From Thalassospira australica (GTDB lineage Bacteria; Pseudomonadota; Alphaproteobacteria; Rhodospirillales; Thalassospiraceae), in the NCBI RefSeq assembly GCF_000763295.1, contig NZ_JRJE01000010.1, positions 1 through 35,224 of the forward strand: a DNA stretch of 35,224 nucleotides, read 5' to 3'. The notes below the pieces were generated by a model, which ran no database searches, was not told the origin of the DNA, and was given only the letters and a program-made list of their open reading frames with translations. The translations under genes were made by a program, and so were the position numbers. Positions 8,191-16,426 of the stretch are shown in pieces. Each line of letters begins with the position of its first letter. The stretch's first letter is position 1.

Positions 8191-9172
8191 TTCCGATTGC
8201 ACTCTTTATCAAGACCTCACCACGCCTAGAGTTAGCAATAACACACCGGCCCGAAAAAACTTGCGCATCATAAGGAGTCTCCAGGTCCAATTCGTCCTCT
8301 ATTGAAGTAACCTGCCCTCCTGAATTAAACCACAGCAATCTATTGTTGCCCCAATCTGTTACGACAAAGCGCCCAAAATCATCGAAACTTACAGCTACTG
8401 GTGCGTTAAACCCACCATGAATAGTCGTCGACTGAACATCGCCCGAATTTTCCGACCACCCAGAACTGCTGGAACCAAGACACCCAATAAATTGTCCTCC
8501 CGGAGTAAATTTTTGCAATCGATGGTTCCAAGTATCGACAACAACTAAATCGCCATCAGCATCACTTTTACACATGTGTGGTCGATCAAATGCACAAGGC
8601 CCACCACCAGTGGAACAAGATCCCACATCTCGAAAGCCCGGTTTTCCTCCACCTAAAGCACCTTCAAACACCATGCCGTGAACGTCATACCGAAACACAG
8701 CATTCAAACTATACTCTGTAACGCACAACGTACGCTCACTGGTTAAGACCCCCGTAGCTGGCCCAGCCAAACGAGGACCGCTGTCATACCCGCGCCCCAG
8801 CGTTGTGATAAGCCGACCGGCCGAGGAAAGAACAAACACCCCGGCCTCGTAATAGGTAGTTACAAATATTTTGCCATCCCCCCCCACGGCTACGGAATGA
8901 GGACCATTAAAGTACATGGGCATACAAGAACGACGGGGGGCAATATGCCCAGCAACGACTTCAATAGAATTGGACCAACCCCTCACACCATCAAGGCACT
9001 GAACCATCGCCAGATCCTTATCAAAGCGAAAGATGCAATGTAGCCCCATATCAGCAACGTATAATCGCCCCTCACAATCTAGATCGAAACCAAAGGGACG
9101 TGAAAATCCACTTATGCGAGTTATACCTGACGATACATCCTTATACATCTTCGGACTAACAGCCAAGCGCAT
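8183..9172 (-). CDS. NHL-repeat beta-propeller protein of unknown function
   Basis: 329 residues built almost wholly of NHL-type blades. Recurrent patterns of hydrophobic strand, D-x-(W/G)-x-N-x-R/L and F-x-x-x-G appear at about 38-51, 100-127, 150-175, 208-231 and 265-289, as in VVVDTWNHRLQKF and VVTDWGNNRLLWF. There is no signal peptide or membrane segment, so it should be cytoplasmic. Three cysteines at about 186, 193 and 201 cluster in one loop. NHL propellers serve as binding scaffolds or as lyases and hydrolases; nothing here tells which. It lies 3 nt after a Gfo/Idh oxidoreductase and overlaps the acetyltransferase, so it is expressed with the sugar genes. Its local G+C is higher than that of the GT genes upstream. 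Confidence 0.8.
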   Translation of the reverse strand: MRLAVSPKMYKDVSSGITRISGFSRPFGFDLDCEGRLYVADMGLHCIFRFDKDLAMVQCLDGVRGWSNSIEVVAGHIAPRRSCMPMYFNGPHSVAVGGDGKIFVTTYYEAGVFVLSSAGRLITTLGRGYDSGPRLAGPATGVLTSERTLCVTEYSLNAVFRYDVHGMVFEGALGGGKPGFRDVGSCSTGGGPCAFDRPHMCKSDADGDLVVVDTWNHRLQKFTPGGQFIGCLGSSSSGWSENSGDVQSTTIHGGFNAPVAVSFDDFGRFVVTDWGNNRLLWFNSGGQVTSIEDELDLETPYDAQVFSGRCVIANSRRGEVLIKSAIGND

Positions 9173-9175
9173 TAC

Positions 9176-10114
9176 TTAAACATCAAAAATTTTGTTTATT
9201 AGTCGCATTGTACGGAGGCTCTCCTCAAGACTTACAGCTTGACTTTTCTGCCCTCGGACTTGCGCAACTACCGCCTCAGCCTGACGCAAAAAACCTGCCT
9301 TAAAGTCGACATCCGCAATATCTGGTTTCATCTGGTTTTGGACCCGCTCGTTGGCATTTTGATATGTTGCTTGCTCAAGTGGCTGCATTACCCATCTACG
9401 ACTGGAAGTACTCACTGAGCAAGCCCAAGGCCCTGGACCTTTCCATATACCCTCATACAGTGCAGCATCACCACTATCGAACATGACGTGAGAAAGAACA
9501 ACTTCCGTGCTTTCGCCTTTCCATGGCATAATATTCTTTACTTCCACAACCTCGCCACGACATAGGCAAAGAATCATGTCAATCACGTGTATAGAGTTCG
9601 CATACATAAACTTCTCAACAACCTTTTCTGGATGCCCGTGAAAACGGGCTTCTTCATAGTTTTGTTGATCTTGGATGTGAACAAAACGACTCTCGTCTCT
9701 TTCGTCAACGTCTGCAAGAACTGTTCGAAGACTGCTGTAAAACCGCCGATTGAAACCAACCATCACCGGCTTCTCTCGCCCTCGTGCCGCACTTAGGATG
9801 TCCTCTGCATCACCTAAGTCATAGCCAGCTGGCTTCTCGAGAAGAACGGCCCAGTCTTGAGAAAAAGCTTCCTTTGCTATCGCATTCGCAGCTAACTCCG
9901 GAACCGCGACAACAACAATGTCTGCCTCACTCTTCTCTTTTAGCTCAAAGATATCGTCGCATACGTGCCTAATCCCAAACTCAGTTGCAAATTCTTCAGC
10001 CTTCGTACGGGTTCGACTATGAACCCCAGAAACCTCAACACCCGAGATCTCCCTAAATGCACGTACATGCTCTCTGGCCATTGAACCTGCACCAATTATC
10101 GCAACTTTTGTCAT
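9176..10114 (-). CDS. Gfo/Idh/MocA family NAD(P)-dependent oxidoreductase
   Basis: 312 residues. The Rossmann motif G-A-G-S-M-A at about 8-13 begins with VAIIGAG, the catalytic E-K-P-A-G lies at about 94-98, and an H-x-x-D motif (S-I-H-V-I-D-M) falls at about 174-180 in the C-terminal domain. Members oxidise or reduce a sugar hydroxyl or keto group, often at C3 of a nucleotide sugar, but substrate cannot be assigned. It lacks the WlbA signature. The ATG at 10114 has an AGAGG ribosome-binding site 4 nt upstream. The NHL protein gene starts 3 nt downstream, which may mean the two act together. Confidence 0.87.
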   Translation of the reverse strand: MTKVAIIGAGSMAREHVRAFREISGVEVSGVHSRTRTKAEEFATEFGIRHVCDDIFELKEKSEADIVVVAVPELAANAIAKEAFSQDWAVLLEKPAGYDLGDAEDILSAARGREKPVMVGFNRRFYSSLRTVLADVDERDESRFVHIQDQQNYEEARFHGHPEKVVEKFMYANSIHVIDMILCLCRGEVVEVKNIMPWKGESTEVVLSHVMFDSGDAALYEGIWKGPGPWACSVSTSSRRWVMQPLEQATYQNANERVQNQMKPDIADVDFKAGFLRQAEAVVAQVRGQKSQAVSLEESLRTMRLINKIFDV

Positions 10115-10151
10115 TGTACCTCTCGAATATCTGAGTAGCTTGGAATTATCG

Positions 10152-11669
10152 TCACGCCGAAGTTCGCGGAACCACTTTATAGTTACATACTTGATCGATA
10201 AGAGCAGCTATACGATCAGTAGAATGGCCATCTAAAATACCCCAACGACTAGCTGATTTTTTTATCTCTTTGTTGAGATCGACAAACTTTTCGCAGCTTG
10301 GAATGAAACTCTCAAGGCCTTGCTTGACTTCATCATACGAGGTCGCATGAAGGACCCCGGGAATTCCCTTAAAGTCATCATAGTCGTAATGAAATAAATC
10401 ATAATTAAGCACAGGAACCTCACACGAGATCGCCCACCTAACTGTTGCAGAGGCAAACGCAACATAGGCGTCGGACAAAGCAACCAAGCGCGCTGTATCG
10501 ATTTCAGTTGATTGAATACCAAATGCTGAGAGAAGCTCACCCATTCTCATATTGTTAGGATGAGGGCGCACTATAACATCGTAGTATCGTTTCATCGGCT
10601 CAAGTGCTTCAGCCAAGCGCATAACAAAATCGTCAAAATCTTTGTACTCAAAGCCTGCCGGGCAGGAGCCAGACTGATCGGGACACCCACCGATTACCAA
10701 TAGCGGTTTACGTCCTGGTATTAATAGTTCTGCTTTCAACGCAAGCCGTTCTTGTTCCTTGTTGAGTTTAAACTTAGCCAAATGATCATCTGATACAGAC
10801 CCGACGACCTTTATCTTGGTCTTCGGGATACCTGCTGAGACGTAATAGTCTCTCATAGCATCATTTTCGACAGCAATTATATTTGAAAAGCCGGAGTTCA
10901 TCATCCAAGGATTTGGTGGCGATGTACCAGTTAGAACCTGACCTATAATGTAAGGTGATGGCATTCGGACCAATGAAAGTCCGTTTGCATGCTTCACCCA
11001 TTTAGGAAACAACCTCCCCGCGGTGCGATTTCCCGGCGCATTCAAGTGGTAATGTGAATTGCCGGCCAGACTCCTAAATGCTTCCTGTTCATTGGCAATT
11101 GTATAAGGTAAAATAATCGACGGGATATTAAGCTCATGTCCTGCTTTAATTAGAAGTGGGGAATTGTATCCGACCACGTCTTCAGGAAGGATGATGGCAT
11201 CAGGATTTAATCTAGATATTATTTTTTTTAATTGCGCCTTCTCGGCCACGTAGAACCTTATAATATCTAACGCTTTTACTAGCTTGACAAAACGATATAA
11301 AATGAAATTTTCTTCACACTCAGCCCTATACCTAAGCGGCCCCCAAACCCTTTCCCACCAAATACGCGACAAGTACTTCCCTGTTGTACTTTCTTTAAAG
11401 GAAGATTTCTTCTCAAGCATTTTATTCTTAATGCTCTTTGACATCCCATTCCTTCTAATCTCGACTGAAGAAAAGGTTCCATCGTCAAATTTTTCTTTTA
11501 GATAGTCAAATAGCTCAAATTCGGCATGCTCATTTCCGTGAAAATAAATGAACTGTATCTCACACCCTTTTGCATGGAGGGCCAATGCGCAACGGTTCAT
11601 TTCAACAAAATCAGATGGCCTTTGCGAAATGACTAATAGTTTCCTTTTGAAGGAAATCGAGTTATTCAT
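10152..11669 (-). CDS. GT-B-like surface-polysaccharide protein, paralogue of the 471-residue protein
   Basis: 505 residues without a recognised family name. It has the two-domain look of GT-B capsule proteins. An N-terminal half contains IILPEDVVGYNSPLLIKAG (about 175-193). A C-terminal half has V-R-P-H-P-N-N (about 368), A-S-A-T-V-R-W-A-I-S-C-E-V-P-V-L-N-Y-D (about 405-425) and an end motif W-G-I-L-D-G-H-S-T-D-R-I (about 476-487). The last two are shared with the product of 16427-17842, so the two are paralogues. It has no signal peptide or membrane helix. Glycosyltransferase activity at the inner membrane is an inference from fold-like motifs and context. The start overlaps the preceding stop by 4 nt (ATGA). 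Local G+C is low, near 33% in one hand-counted 60-base line. Confidence 0.75.
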   Translation of the reverse strand: MNNSISFKRKLLVISQRPSDFVEMNRCALALHAKGCEIQFIYFHGNEHAEFELFDYLKEKFDDGTFSSVEIRRNGMSKSIKNKMLEKKSSFKESTTGKYLSRIWWERVWGPLRYRAECEENFILYRFVKLVKALDIIRFYVAEKAQLKKIISRLNPDAIILPEDVVGYNSPLLIKAGHELNIPSIILPYTIANEQEAFRSLAGNSHYHLNAPGNRTAGRLFPKWVKHANGLSLVRMPSPYIIGQVLTGTSPPNPWMMNSGFSNIIAVENDAMRDYYVSAGIPKTKIKVVGSVSDDHLAKFKLNKEQERLALKAELLIPGRKPLLVIGGCPDQSGSCPAGFEYKDFDDFVMRLAEALEPMKRYYDVIVRPHPNNMRMGELLSAFGIQSTEIDTARLVALSDAYVAFASATVRWAISCEVPVLNYDLFHYDYDDFKGIPGVLHATSYDEVKQGLESFIPSCEKFVDLNKEIKKSASRWGILDGHSTDRIAALIDQVCNYKVVPRTSA

Positions 11670-13144
11670 TCTACTAAAACCTCTTCAATATAGGGGCCTT
11701 CAACATTATAAATTGGCTGCATCTTAGCCATTAAATCTCTATTGGATTTTTTCTTGGAGCCTTTTTGCTTCGTAGAGTTAAGTAACGAAAAGAATTGATG
11801 TTCATTCTTACATGGATAGATGTATTTTTTTAGCTCGGGCATACCAAACACCTCACTAATTCCCGTTCCCGATTTGAAACTTTCCAGCCCCAGAACAGGT
11901 ATGCCTATCCCCAAAGCTTCTATCATCATGAGTGAGGTATAACCCGCAACAATATCAGCTGACATTATCTCATCAAAGACTTCTGCATGTGGTTGGATTA
12001 TTGAGACCATCTCCGGATAATCTCTAGCCAGTGAAGTGTAGTACTCCGATTGATCCAGTTCTAATGGGTGAATTTTAATAGCCAGATTGAAAAGATGCTT
12101 TTTCTCATCTTTGACTTTTTCTAAGATATTACTCCAAAATTTTATTGCAGAATCTCTTACGTATGCCTGCGTAGGGAATAGAACCTTTAATCGCAGACCA
12201 TCAGATTGACTGATGTTGTTTTTCTTTTGAAGCCGCAAGTCAGCGTAAACTCCAATTACAGGGTTTTGTGCCTCAATTACTTCCCATTCACACCAAAACC
12301 CTGCCTCACGTAATTGCTTAGACCATATAGGCCCAAAAACAATTACCCGGTCTGGCAAGGGGCATTTGTGTGGAAGTTTTCTGTGAATAGGCAACCAAGA
12401 ATAATCAGGCTCTCTTACGCTAAACATTCCATGTTGAACTTCAGTAACCTTAAGGCCCAATGATTTCGCCGCTGCGATCTCGGGTACTTTCGCGTCAGAG
12501 TCCAATACGACAACCTTGGAAACCCCCCAACGTTTCAAAATCCATCTGGAAAACACGAACCGACATCTAAAGCGTGCCAGTTGGTCTGATGCGATACTGC
12601 GAAGATCCTCTGCATCAAGAGAAGGGAATTCACATAAGACCTCGTTAACAAGTAGACGTGAAATTTCACGCTCACTCTTTCCTCTGCGAACAAAAATACT
12701 CGCACAGGCTATCAACGAACTAATACCGTAGTCTTCGATCTCCCCTGCAGGGGGGAAAAACGAAGGCTTAGCCCCCCAAGGGAAACGATAGTGCAGCCAC
12801 GGGCCGTTCCTTTCAATCCGAGAAAAATCACCAAGGTGAGGGTGAATTCTCCTGCCATCGGGTAACGTGACAAAGCGTTCTTCATAATAAAGAACGCCAT
12901 CGCGCTTCCCCCGTGGCACCAAATTGTTAAGAACTTGCCATATTCCAGAAGCAAGGCGTCTTGCGGATTCACCAAAGCTTTTATTTCTGTCTGTTGGAGA
13001 CAAATTTTCCCCATTTAGGCAATGAAGCCACAACCGTTCCTTGATAATTGGCCAAGCCCACCACCCATGAAAGCTCTCCCGAAGCAGGATCGGATTTTGA
13101 TCCAATCTTAGAAAGCGAGCGTTCACTTCTTCATGAGAAAACAT
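11666..13144 (-). CDS. GT-B-like polysaccharide biosynthesis protein
   Basis: 492 residues, no clear named family. The second half reads like a capsule or CDP-glycerol-type GT-B enzyme: K-V-T-E-V-Q-H-G-M-F at about 240, then V-I-V-F-G-P-I-W near 280, A-I-K-I-H-P-L-E-L near 352, and a donor-site stretch A-G-Y-T-S-L-M-M-I-E-A-L-G-I-G-I-P-V-L-G-L near 398-418. The Q-H-G and K-x-H-P motifs recur in polysaccharide glycosyl- and phosphotransferases. The first 180 residues (rich in Trp and Arg) resemble nothing I know. It is coupled to the next gene by a 4-nt overlap. Probably a sugar transferase; donor unknown. Confidence 0.72.
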   Translation of the reverse strand: MFSHEEVNARFLRLDQNPILLRESFHGWWAWPIIKERLWLHCLNGENLSPTDRNKSFGESARRLASGIWQVLNNLVPRGKRDGVLYYEERFVTLPDGRRIHPHLGDFSRIERNGPWLHYRFPWGAKPSFFPPAGEIEDYGISSLIACASIFVRRGKSEREISRLLVNEVLCEFPSLDAEDLRSIASDQLARFRCRFVFSRWILKRWGVSKVVVLDSDAKVPEIAAAKSLGLKVTEVQHGMFSVREPDYSWLPIHRKLPHKCPLPDRVIVFGPIWSKQLREAGFWCEWEVIEAQNPVIGVYADLRLQKKNNISQSDGLRLKVLFPTQAYVRDSAIKFWSNILEKVKDEKKHLFNLAIKIHPLELDQSEYYTSLARDYPEMVSIIQPHAEVFDEIMSADIVAGYTSLMMIEALGIGIPVLGLESFKSGTGISEVFGMPELKKYIYPCKNEHQFFSLLNSTKQKGSKKKSNRDLMAKMQPIYNVEGPYIEEVLVE

Positions 13145-13156
13145 CCAGCAGAAACC

Positions 13157-14287
13157 CTATGTCTTGTAATTTCCGGCAAGGGATTTTTGAATATATCTCA
13201 AAACTCGCATTGGTGCGTCAGCCGGATTCGGTAATTTTTTGGCTGCCTCCCAATACTTGTGTTTTTCCTGCGGGCTGCCTGCCACAGCGAGAACCTGAGG
13301 CAACAAAGCCACTTCGTTCACGGGGTACACCAATCCAGATTTCAAGTATGGGAATTCTTCTAGCTTCACCATTTTATGGAAGTACGAAACTATACCTGGG
13401 TCAAAAAACAGGGAGACGGGCGTAATCAGCGGTTCGTTCGAGAAATAATTCAAATACGCAACATCATACGTACAATTTGAGAATGCACTGCAAACCATAT
13501 CGCATGCGAGCAAAGAATGCTCGACATCCTGCTCTACACAAACCACGCAAGATACAGAGGATGCCTTAAACCGCTTAACTGTCCACAACACATCATCCTT
13601 TGACTCCCGAGGGTGCGGCCTGTAAAGCGCTTTATAGTCTCCCTGTTGGTTGATCATAGCATCAACCCAAGCACTTAAAGTTCTTCTGTACCCCTTAACA
13701 TTATGCAAGGCCTGACCAAAGAAACCAACAACAGTTGTGTCATCATTAGCGCCGATTTTCTTCCGCTGTCGCGCGCGAAGGGCCTTAATGTGCATTTTTT
13801 GATATGCTGAATGACGTGGTGATCCAACGCTTATCGCTTGCAGCCCATGGCGATAATAACTTAAACGCACAGCCTCATCGTCCAGTGCAAAATACGTATC
13901 GGCTTTAGCACCAAAGAACTGATTTGCTTCTCCCCAGAAGTCCTGCATTACAAACTTTGGACCGTTGTACACAGCAGTCATTGCTTCATCAATTCCGCCA
14001 TCAAAAGGCGTAGACAAACCACATAATATCGCATTTGGTTTTAGTTTCGCAATTAACTCACGAGCTTTGTCTAATAATTCCAGCCCCGCAGTTGACGACG
14101 CCGAGCGGACCGCAGGTAAGTCTAATGCATGCGTATCAATACCTGCATTTTGAAAGTACTTGGTGGCCGGTTGCTGCGTGACCAAATCCACCCTAAAGAC
14201 GTCACTTTGCGAAATATATCGAACGATTTCAATTAAGTGTAGCGCAGCGGCTGGATCTCTTGCCGTGACAAGAATGCGATATTGCAA
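13157..14287 (-). CDS. Putative GT-B-fold protein next to the kinase gene
   Basis: 376 residues. The start I-L-V-T-A-R-D-P-A-A-A-L-H-L-I resembles the first strand and helix of GT-B or UDP-GlcNAc-2-epimerase-like enzymes. Further features are V-G-S-P-R-H at about 154, V-V-G-F-F-G-Q-A near 185, Y-R-P-H-P-R-E near 220, and C-D-M-V-C-S-A-F-S-N-C-T-Y-D near 257. The R-P-H-P and D-x-V-x-S-x-F-S-x pattern is that of a nucleotide-sugar binding half. It starts with TTG, 2 nt after the kinase stop, with GAGGG about 9 nt upstream. Function is unassigned; a transferase working with the kinase and NeuB-like gene is a guess from gene order. Confidence 0.7.
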   Translation of the reverse strand: MQYRILVTARDPAAALHLIEIVRYISQSDVFRVDLVTQQPATKYFQNAGIDTHALDLPAVRSASSTAGLELLDKARELIAKLKPNAILCGLSTPFDGGIDEAMTAVYNGPKFVMQDFWGEANQFFGAKADTYFALDDEAVRLSYYRHGLQAISVGSPRHSAYQKMHIKALRARQRKKIGANDDTTVVGFFGQALHNVKGYRRTLSAWVDAMINQQGDYKALYRPHPRESKDDVLWTVKRFKASSVSCVVCVEQDVEHSLLACDMVCSAFSNCTYDVAYLNYFSNEPLITPVSLFFDPGIVSYFHKMVKLEEFPYLKSGLVYPVNEVALLPQVLAVAGSPQEKHKYWEAAKKLPNPADAPMRVLRYIQKSLAGNYKT

Positions 14288-14289
14288 AC

Positions 14290-15312
14290 CTATTGACCCT
14301 CAAAAATGCTTTGAATAACATTTGCTCTCGAGCAAGCTTTTTCTTCGAGATAAAAGAATTTTTCCCATTCATCGTCGGGGATTGAAACACCGACCTTTTC
14401 CCCATACGCAAGAACGATCAGAGATCTCAACGCAAGGGCACGTAATATCTCAACAGGGCTTCGGTCATGATTAAAGGCATCAATTTTTTGCTTTGAAAAA
14501 TATCCCCGCAGAAACTCTCTACCAAGATCTGTAGCTTCGTAATCCTTTGAACTGCGAACCAAGACGAACCGTTCGATTACAAGCATGATCTCATATTCTA
14601 AAGGTAGAACGCTATGTAAAGTATCTTCAAAATCCATAAAGATCACCTGACCATCTACAACTAACACGTTTCCTGGGTTCAAATCTCCATGCAGTGGCTG
14701 CACTGGCGACACACCTATGGTAAAGTCGAGACTTTTATCGTGAGCTAAATCAAGAAGGCGTTTGGGATCAGGGCCGAAGTAAGCTCCTTTCTCAACGAGA
14801 TATGTCCTCATGGTTGAGAGTTCATCCAATCTATCCTTTGTTCTCTTCTCCCAATCCTTTTGACTAGGGGCCTCTGCAAGTACTTGGTGAAGCTTCGCCA
14901 GTTCTTGCCCGAATTTATATAGCCCTTGAGATGTTGCGCTTACTCTATGCCCTTCAAAATAAGGCATCTTTAAAACTACTGTTCCATCACTAAGAACTTG
15001 GGCTCCAGTAGCGGAAATGACAGGAACGTCGTGACAGTTTAACCAATTAGCGACGTCTTCAGCTTGTTCTGCTAACGCTCGACAACTTGGATCTATGAGC
15101 TTGAGAATAAAAGGGCCGGTTTCCTTGAATATCACTTTGAAAATATGGCGAGAAACCTGCTCCCCAAATTTTGCAGAATACAGCTCGGCGCTTAATCCGG
15201 CAACAGGCTCAAGGTATTCGTGCATGTATTCTGAAGCACTCACCCACTCGGGCACAGAGGGTTGGAGCCCCGACCAGGTTGGCGGCCTTACAGTGCCTTT
15301 AATTGACATCAT
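14290..15312 (-). CDS. APH/choline-kinase-like small-molecule kinase
   Basis: 340 residues of the aminoglycoside phosphotransferase superfamily. The nucleotide-binding lysine is probably in F-I-L-K-L-I (about 68-73). The catalytic loop H-G-D-L-N-P-G-N at about 208-215 supplies Asp210 and Asn215, and D-F-E-D at about 227-230 the metal ligand. Members phosphorylate hydroxyls of small molecules: aminoglycosides, choline, homoserine, sugars. In this setting a sugar or alditol kinase is likely. The gene overlaps the divergent NeuB-like gene by 14 nt and sits 2 nt before a GT-B-like gene, so it belongs to the same unit. Antibiotic resistance is unlikely given the context. Confidence 0.82.
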   Translation of the reverse strand: MMSIKGTVRPPTWSGLQPSVPEWVSASEYMHEYLEPVAGLSAELYSAKFGEQVSRHIFKVIFKETGPFILKLIDPSCRALAEQAEDVANWLNCHDVPVISATGAQVLSDGTVVLKMPYFEGHRVSATSQGLYKFGQELAKLHQVLAEAPSQKDWEKRTKDRLDELSTMRTYLVEKGAYFGPDPKRLLDLAHDKSLDFTIGVSPVQPLHGDLNPGNVLVVDGQVIFMDFEDTLHSVLPLEYEIMLVIERFVLVRSSKDYEATDLGREFLRGYFSKQKIDAFNHDRSPVEILRALALRSLIVLAYGEKVGVSIPDDEWEKFFYLEEKACSRANVIQSIFEGQ

Positions 15313-16378
15313 CCCACTGAAGCGGTTGCCCAGCCCTCACCTTACGTACTAACTTTTTCCCAACCACCCGATCCCATTCTTGCACAGGAATGCCCTTGCA
15401 AGGAAAGGCAAAACGCACTGTTTCAAAGGAGATTTTTTCCTCTTCCACGATGTCTTTTGCGGCAACCAAACACTGTCTCTGAGAAGTCCCAATGACACCT
15501 TCTATTGGCTTTTTCAAATCGCGTTCTCCCTCACCCAACGCGAGCCATACGTCTTTCACGCTCCTTAGAACCTGAGGCAAATCATTGATATCCATGGTGT
15601 GTGATATATCAATATCAAGATCATCTGGAGCAACATGAACCCCTTTCTCAAGCACAGATGCGCCCAATGCAATGGCCGCATATAACATTTCAATGCCTAC
15701 ATGATGATCTGACAAACCAACTGGCAAGCCCAGAACGTTTTTGTATGTCTGAAGAATGTTGAGGTTGTGAGCACTTGGCAACGCAGGGTGACCATCTGGG
15801 CTATGTTCTACTACCAAGTCTTGGCATCCTGCTTCCCTCGCCACATGAATAGCGCGCTTGACTTCTGTGATCGTAGAACGCCCAGTATCAACAATCAACG
15901 GCAAGTCCTTTGAGGCGCAATGCCGTATTAGAGGGATGTGCACAAGATTTGCCGATGCGATTTTGAGTGAGCTAGCCCCCATCTCCACCGCAAAATCTGC
16001 CCCCTTGAAATCGTATACCGATACAATAAAGGGTGCCCCCGCATCACTACAAATACCGAGAAGCTTTGCATAATGATCAAGAGGAAGCACCTTTCTCTCA
16101 ATCAACGAACGATAGTTCTCTTGATAAACCCGCCCATCTTTGGATGCATATGTCTCTAGAGTATCACCTAGCAAGCATATCTCTGGGTCGTGTAAAATCT
16201 CAGTTTTTAAGATCATTGGCTGCTCAGCAACAGAATGACCAACTTCAACGATCTGCCGAATCATATCAGCAGCAAGCCCAACGTCTTGCCCAAAAAAACC
16301 GCCGATTTCAGCAAGAAAAACAGGTGGGTACCGCTCTGGTTGCAACTCATATCCCGCCAAAGAGAACGAATGTGTCAT
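15299..16378 (-). CDS. Divergent NeuB-family synthase with C-terminal SAF domain
   Basis: 359 residues. The overall plan is NeuB (PEP-dependent nonulosonic acid synthase): a barrel opening with A-E-I-G-G, S-D-H at about 223-225, L-E-K at about 243-245 and a C-terminal SAF domain (about 300-359) ending V-G-K-K-L-V-R-K-V-R-A-G-Q-P-L. Several residues normally fixed differ: K-x-Q is K-T-E (58-60), the active-site Glu after K-x-x-S is Asn144, the Y-P after the fifth strand is H-P (197-198), and the metal-binding E-K-H is E-K-G (244-246). It may use another acceptor, another chemistry, or be inactive. I chose the ATG at 16378, which has GGGAA about 9 nt upstream; a GTG at 16399 lacks a ribosome-binding site. 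The canonical LegI copy is at 30054-31166. Confidence 0.82.
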   Translation of the reverse strand: MTHSFSLAGYELQPERYPPVFLAEIGGFFGQDVGLAADMIRQIVEVGHSVAEQPMILKTEILHDPEICLLGDTLETYASKDGRVYQENYRSLIERKVLPLDHYAKLLGICSDAGAPFIVSVYDFKGADFAVEMGASSLKIASANLVHIPLIRHCASKDLPLIVDTGRSTITEVKRAIHVAREAGCQDLVVEHSPDGHPALPSAHNLNILQTYKNVLGLPVGLSDHHVGIEMLYAAIALGASVLEKGVHVAPDDLDIDISHTMDINDLPQVLRSVKDVWLALGEGERDLKKPIEGVIGTSQRQCLVAAKDIVEEEKISFETVRFAFPCKGIPVQEWDRVVGKKLVRKVRAGQPLQWDDVN

Positions 16379-16426
16379 TAGTTTACTTTCCCATCGCACG
16401 AAGACTGAAAGATGCTTGATATGTCA

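Noticed and set aside
14290..15312. Aminoglycoside resistance gene
   Set aside because: The fold is shared by many metabolic kinases, and the gene is embedded by overlap in a glycan operon.
16033..16419. 128-codon plus-strand frame antisense to the NeuB-like gene
   Set aside because: It mirrors a clear coding sequence, and its product is low-complexity and Gln-rich without a domain.
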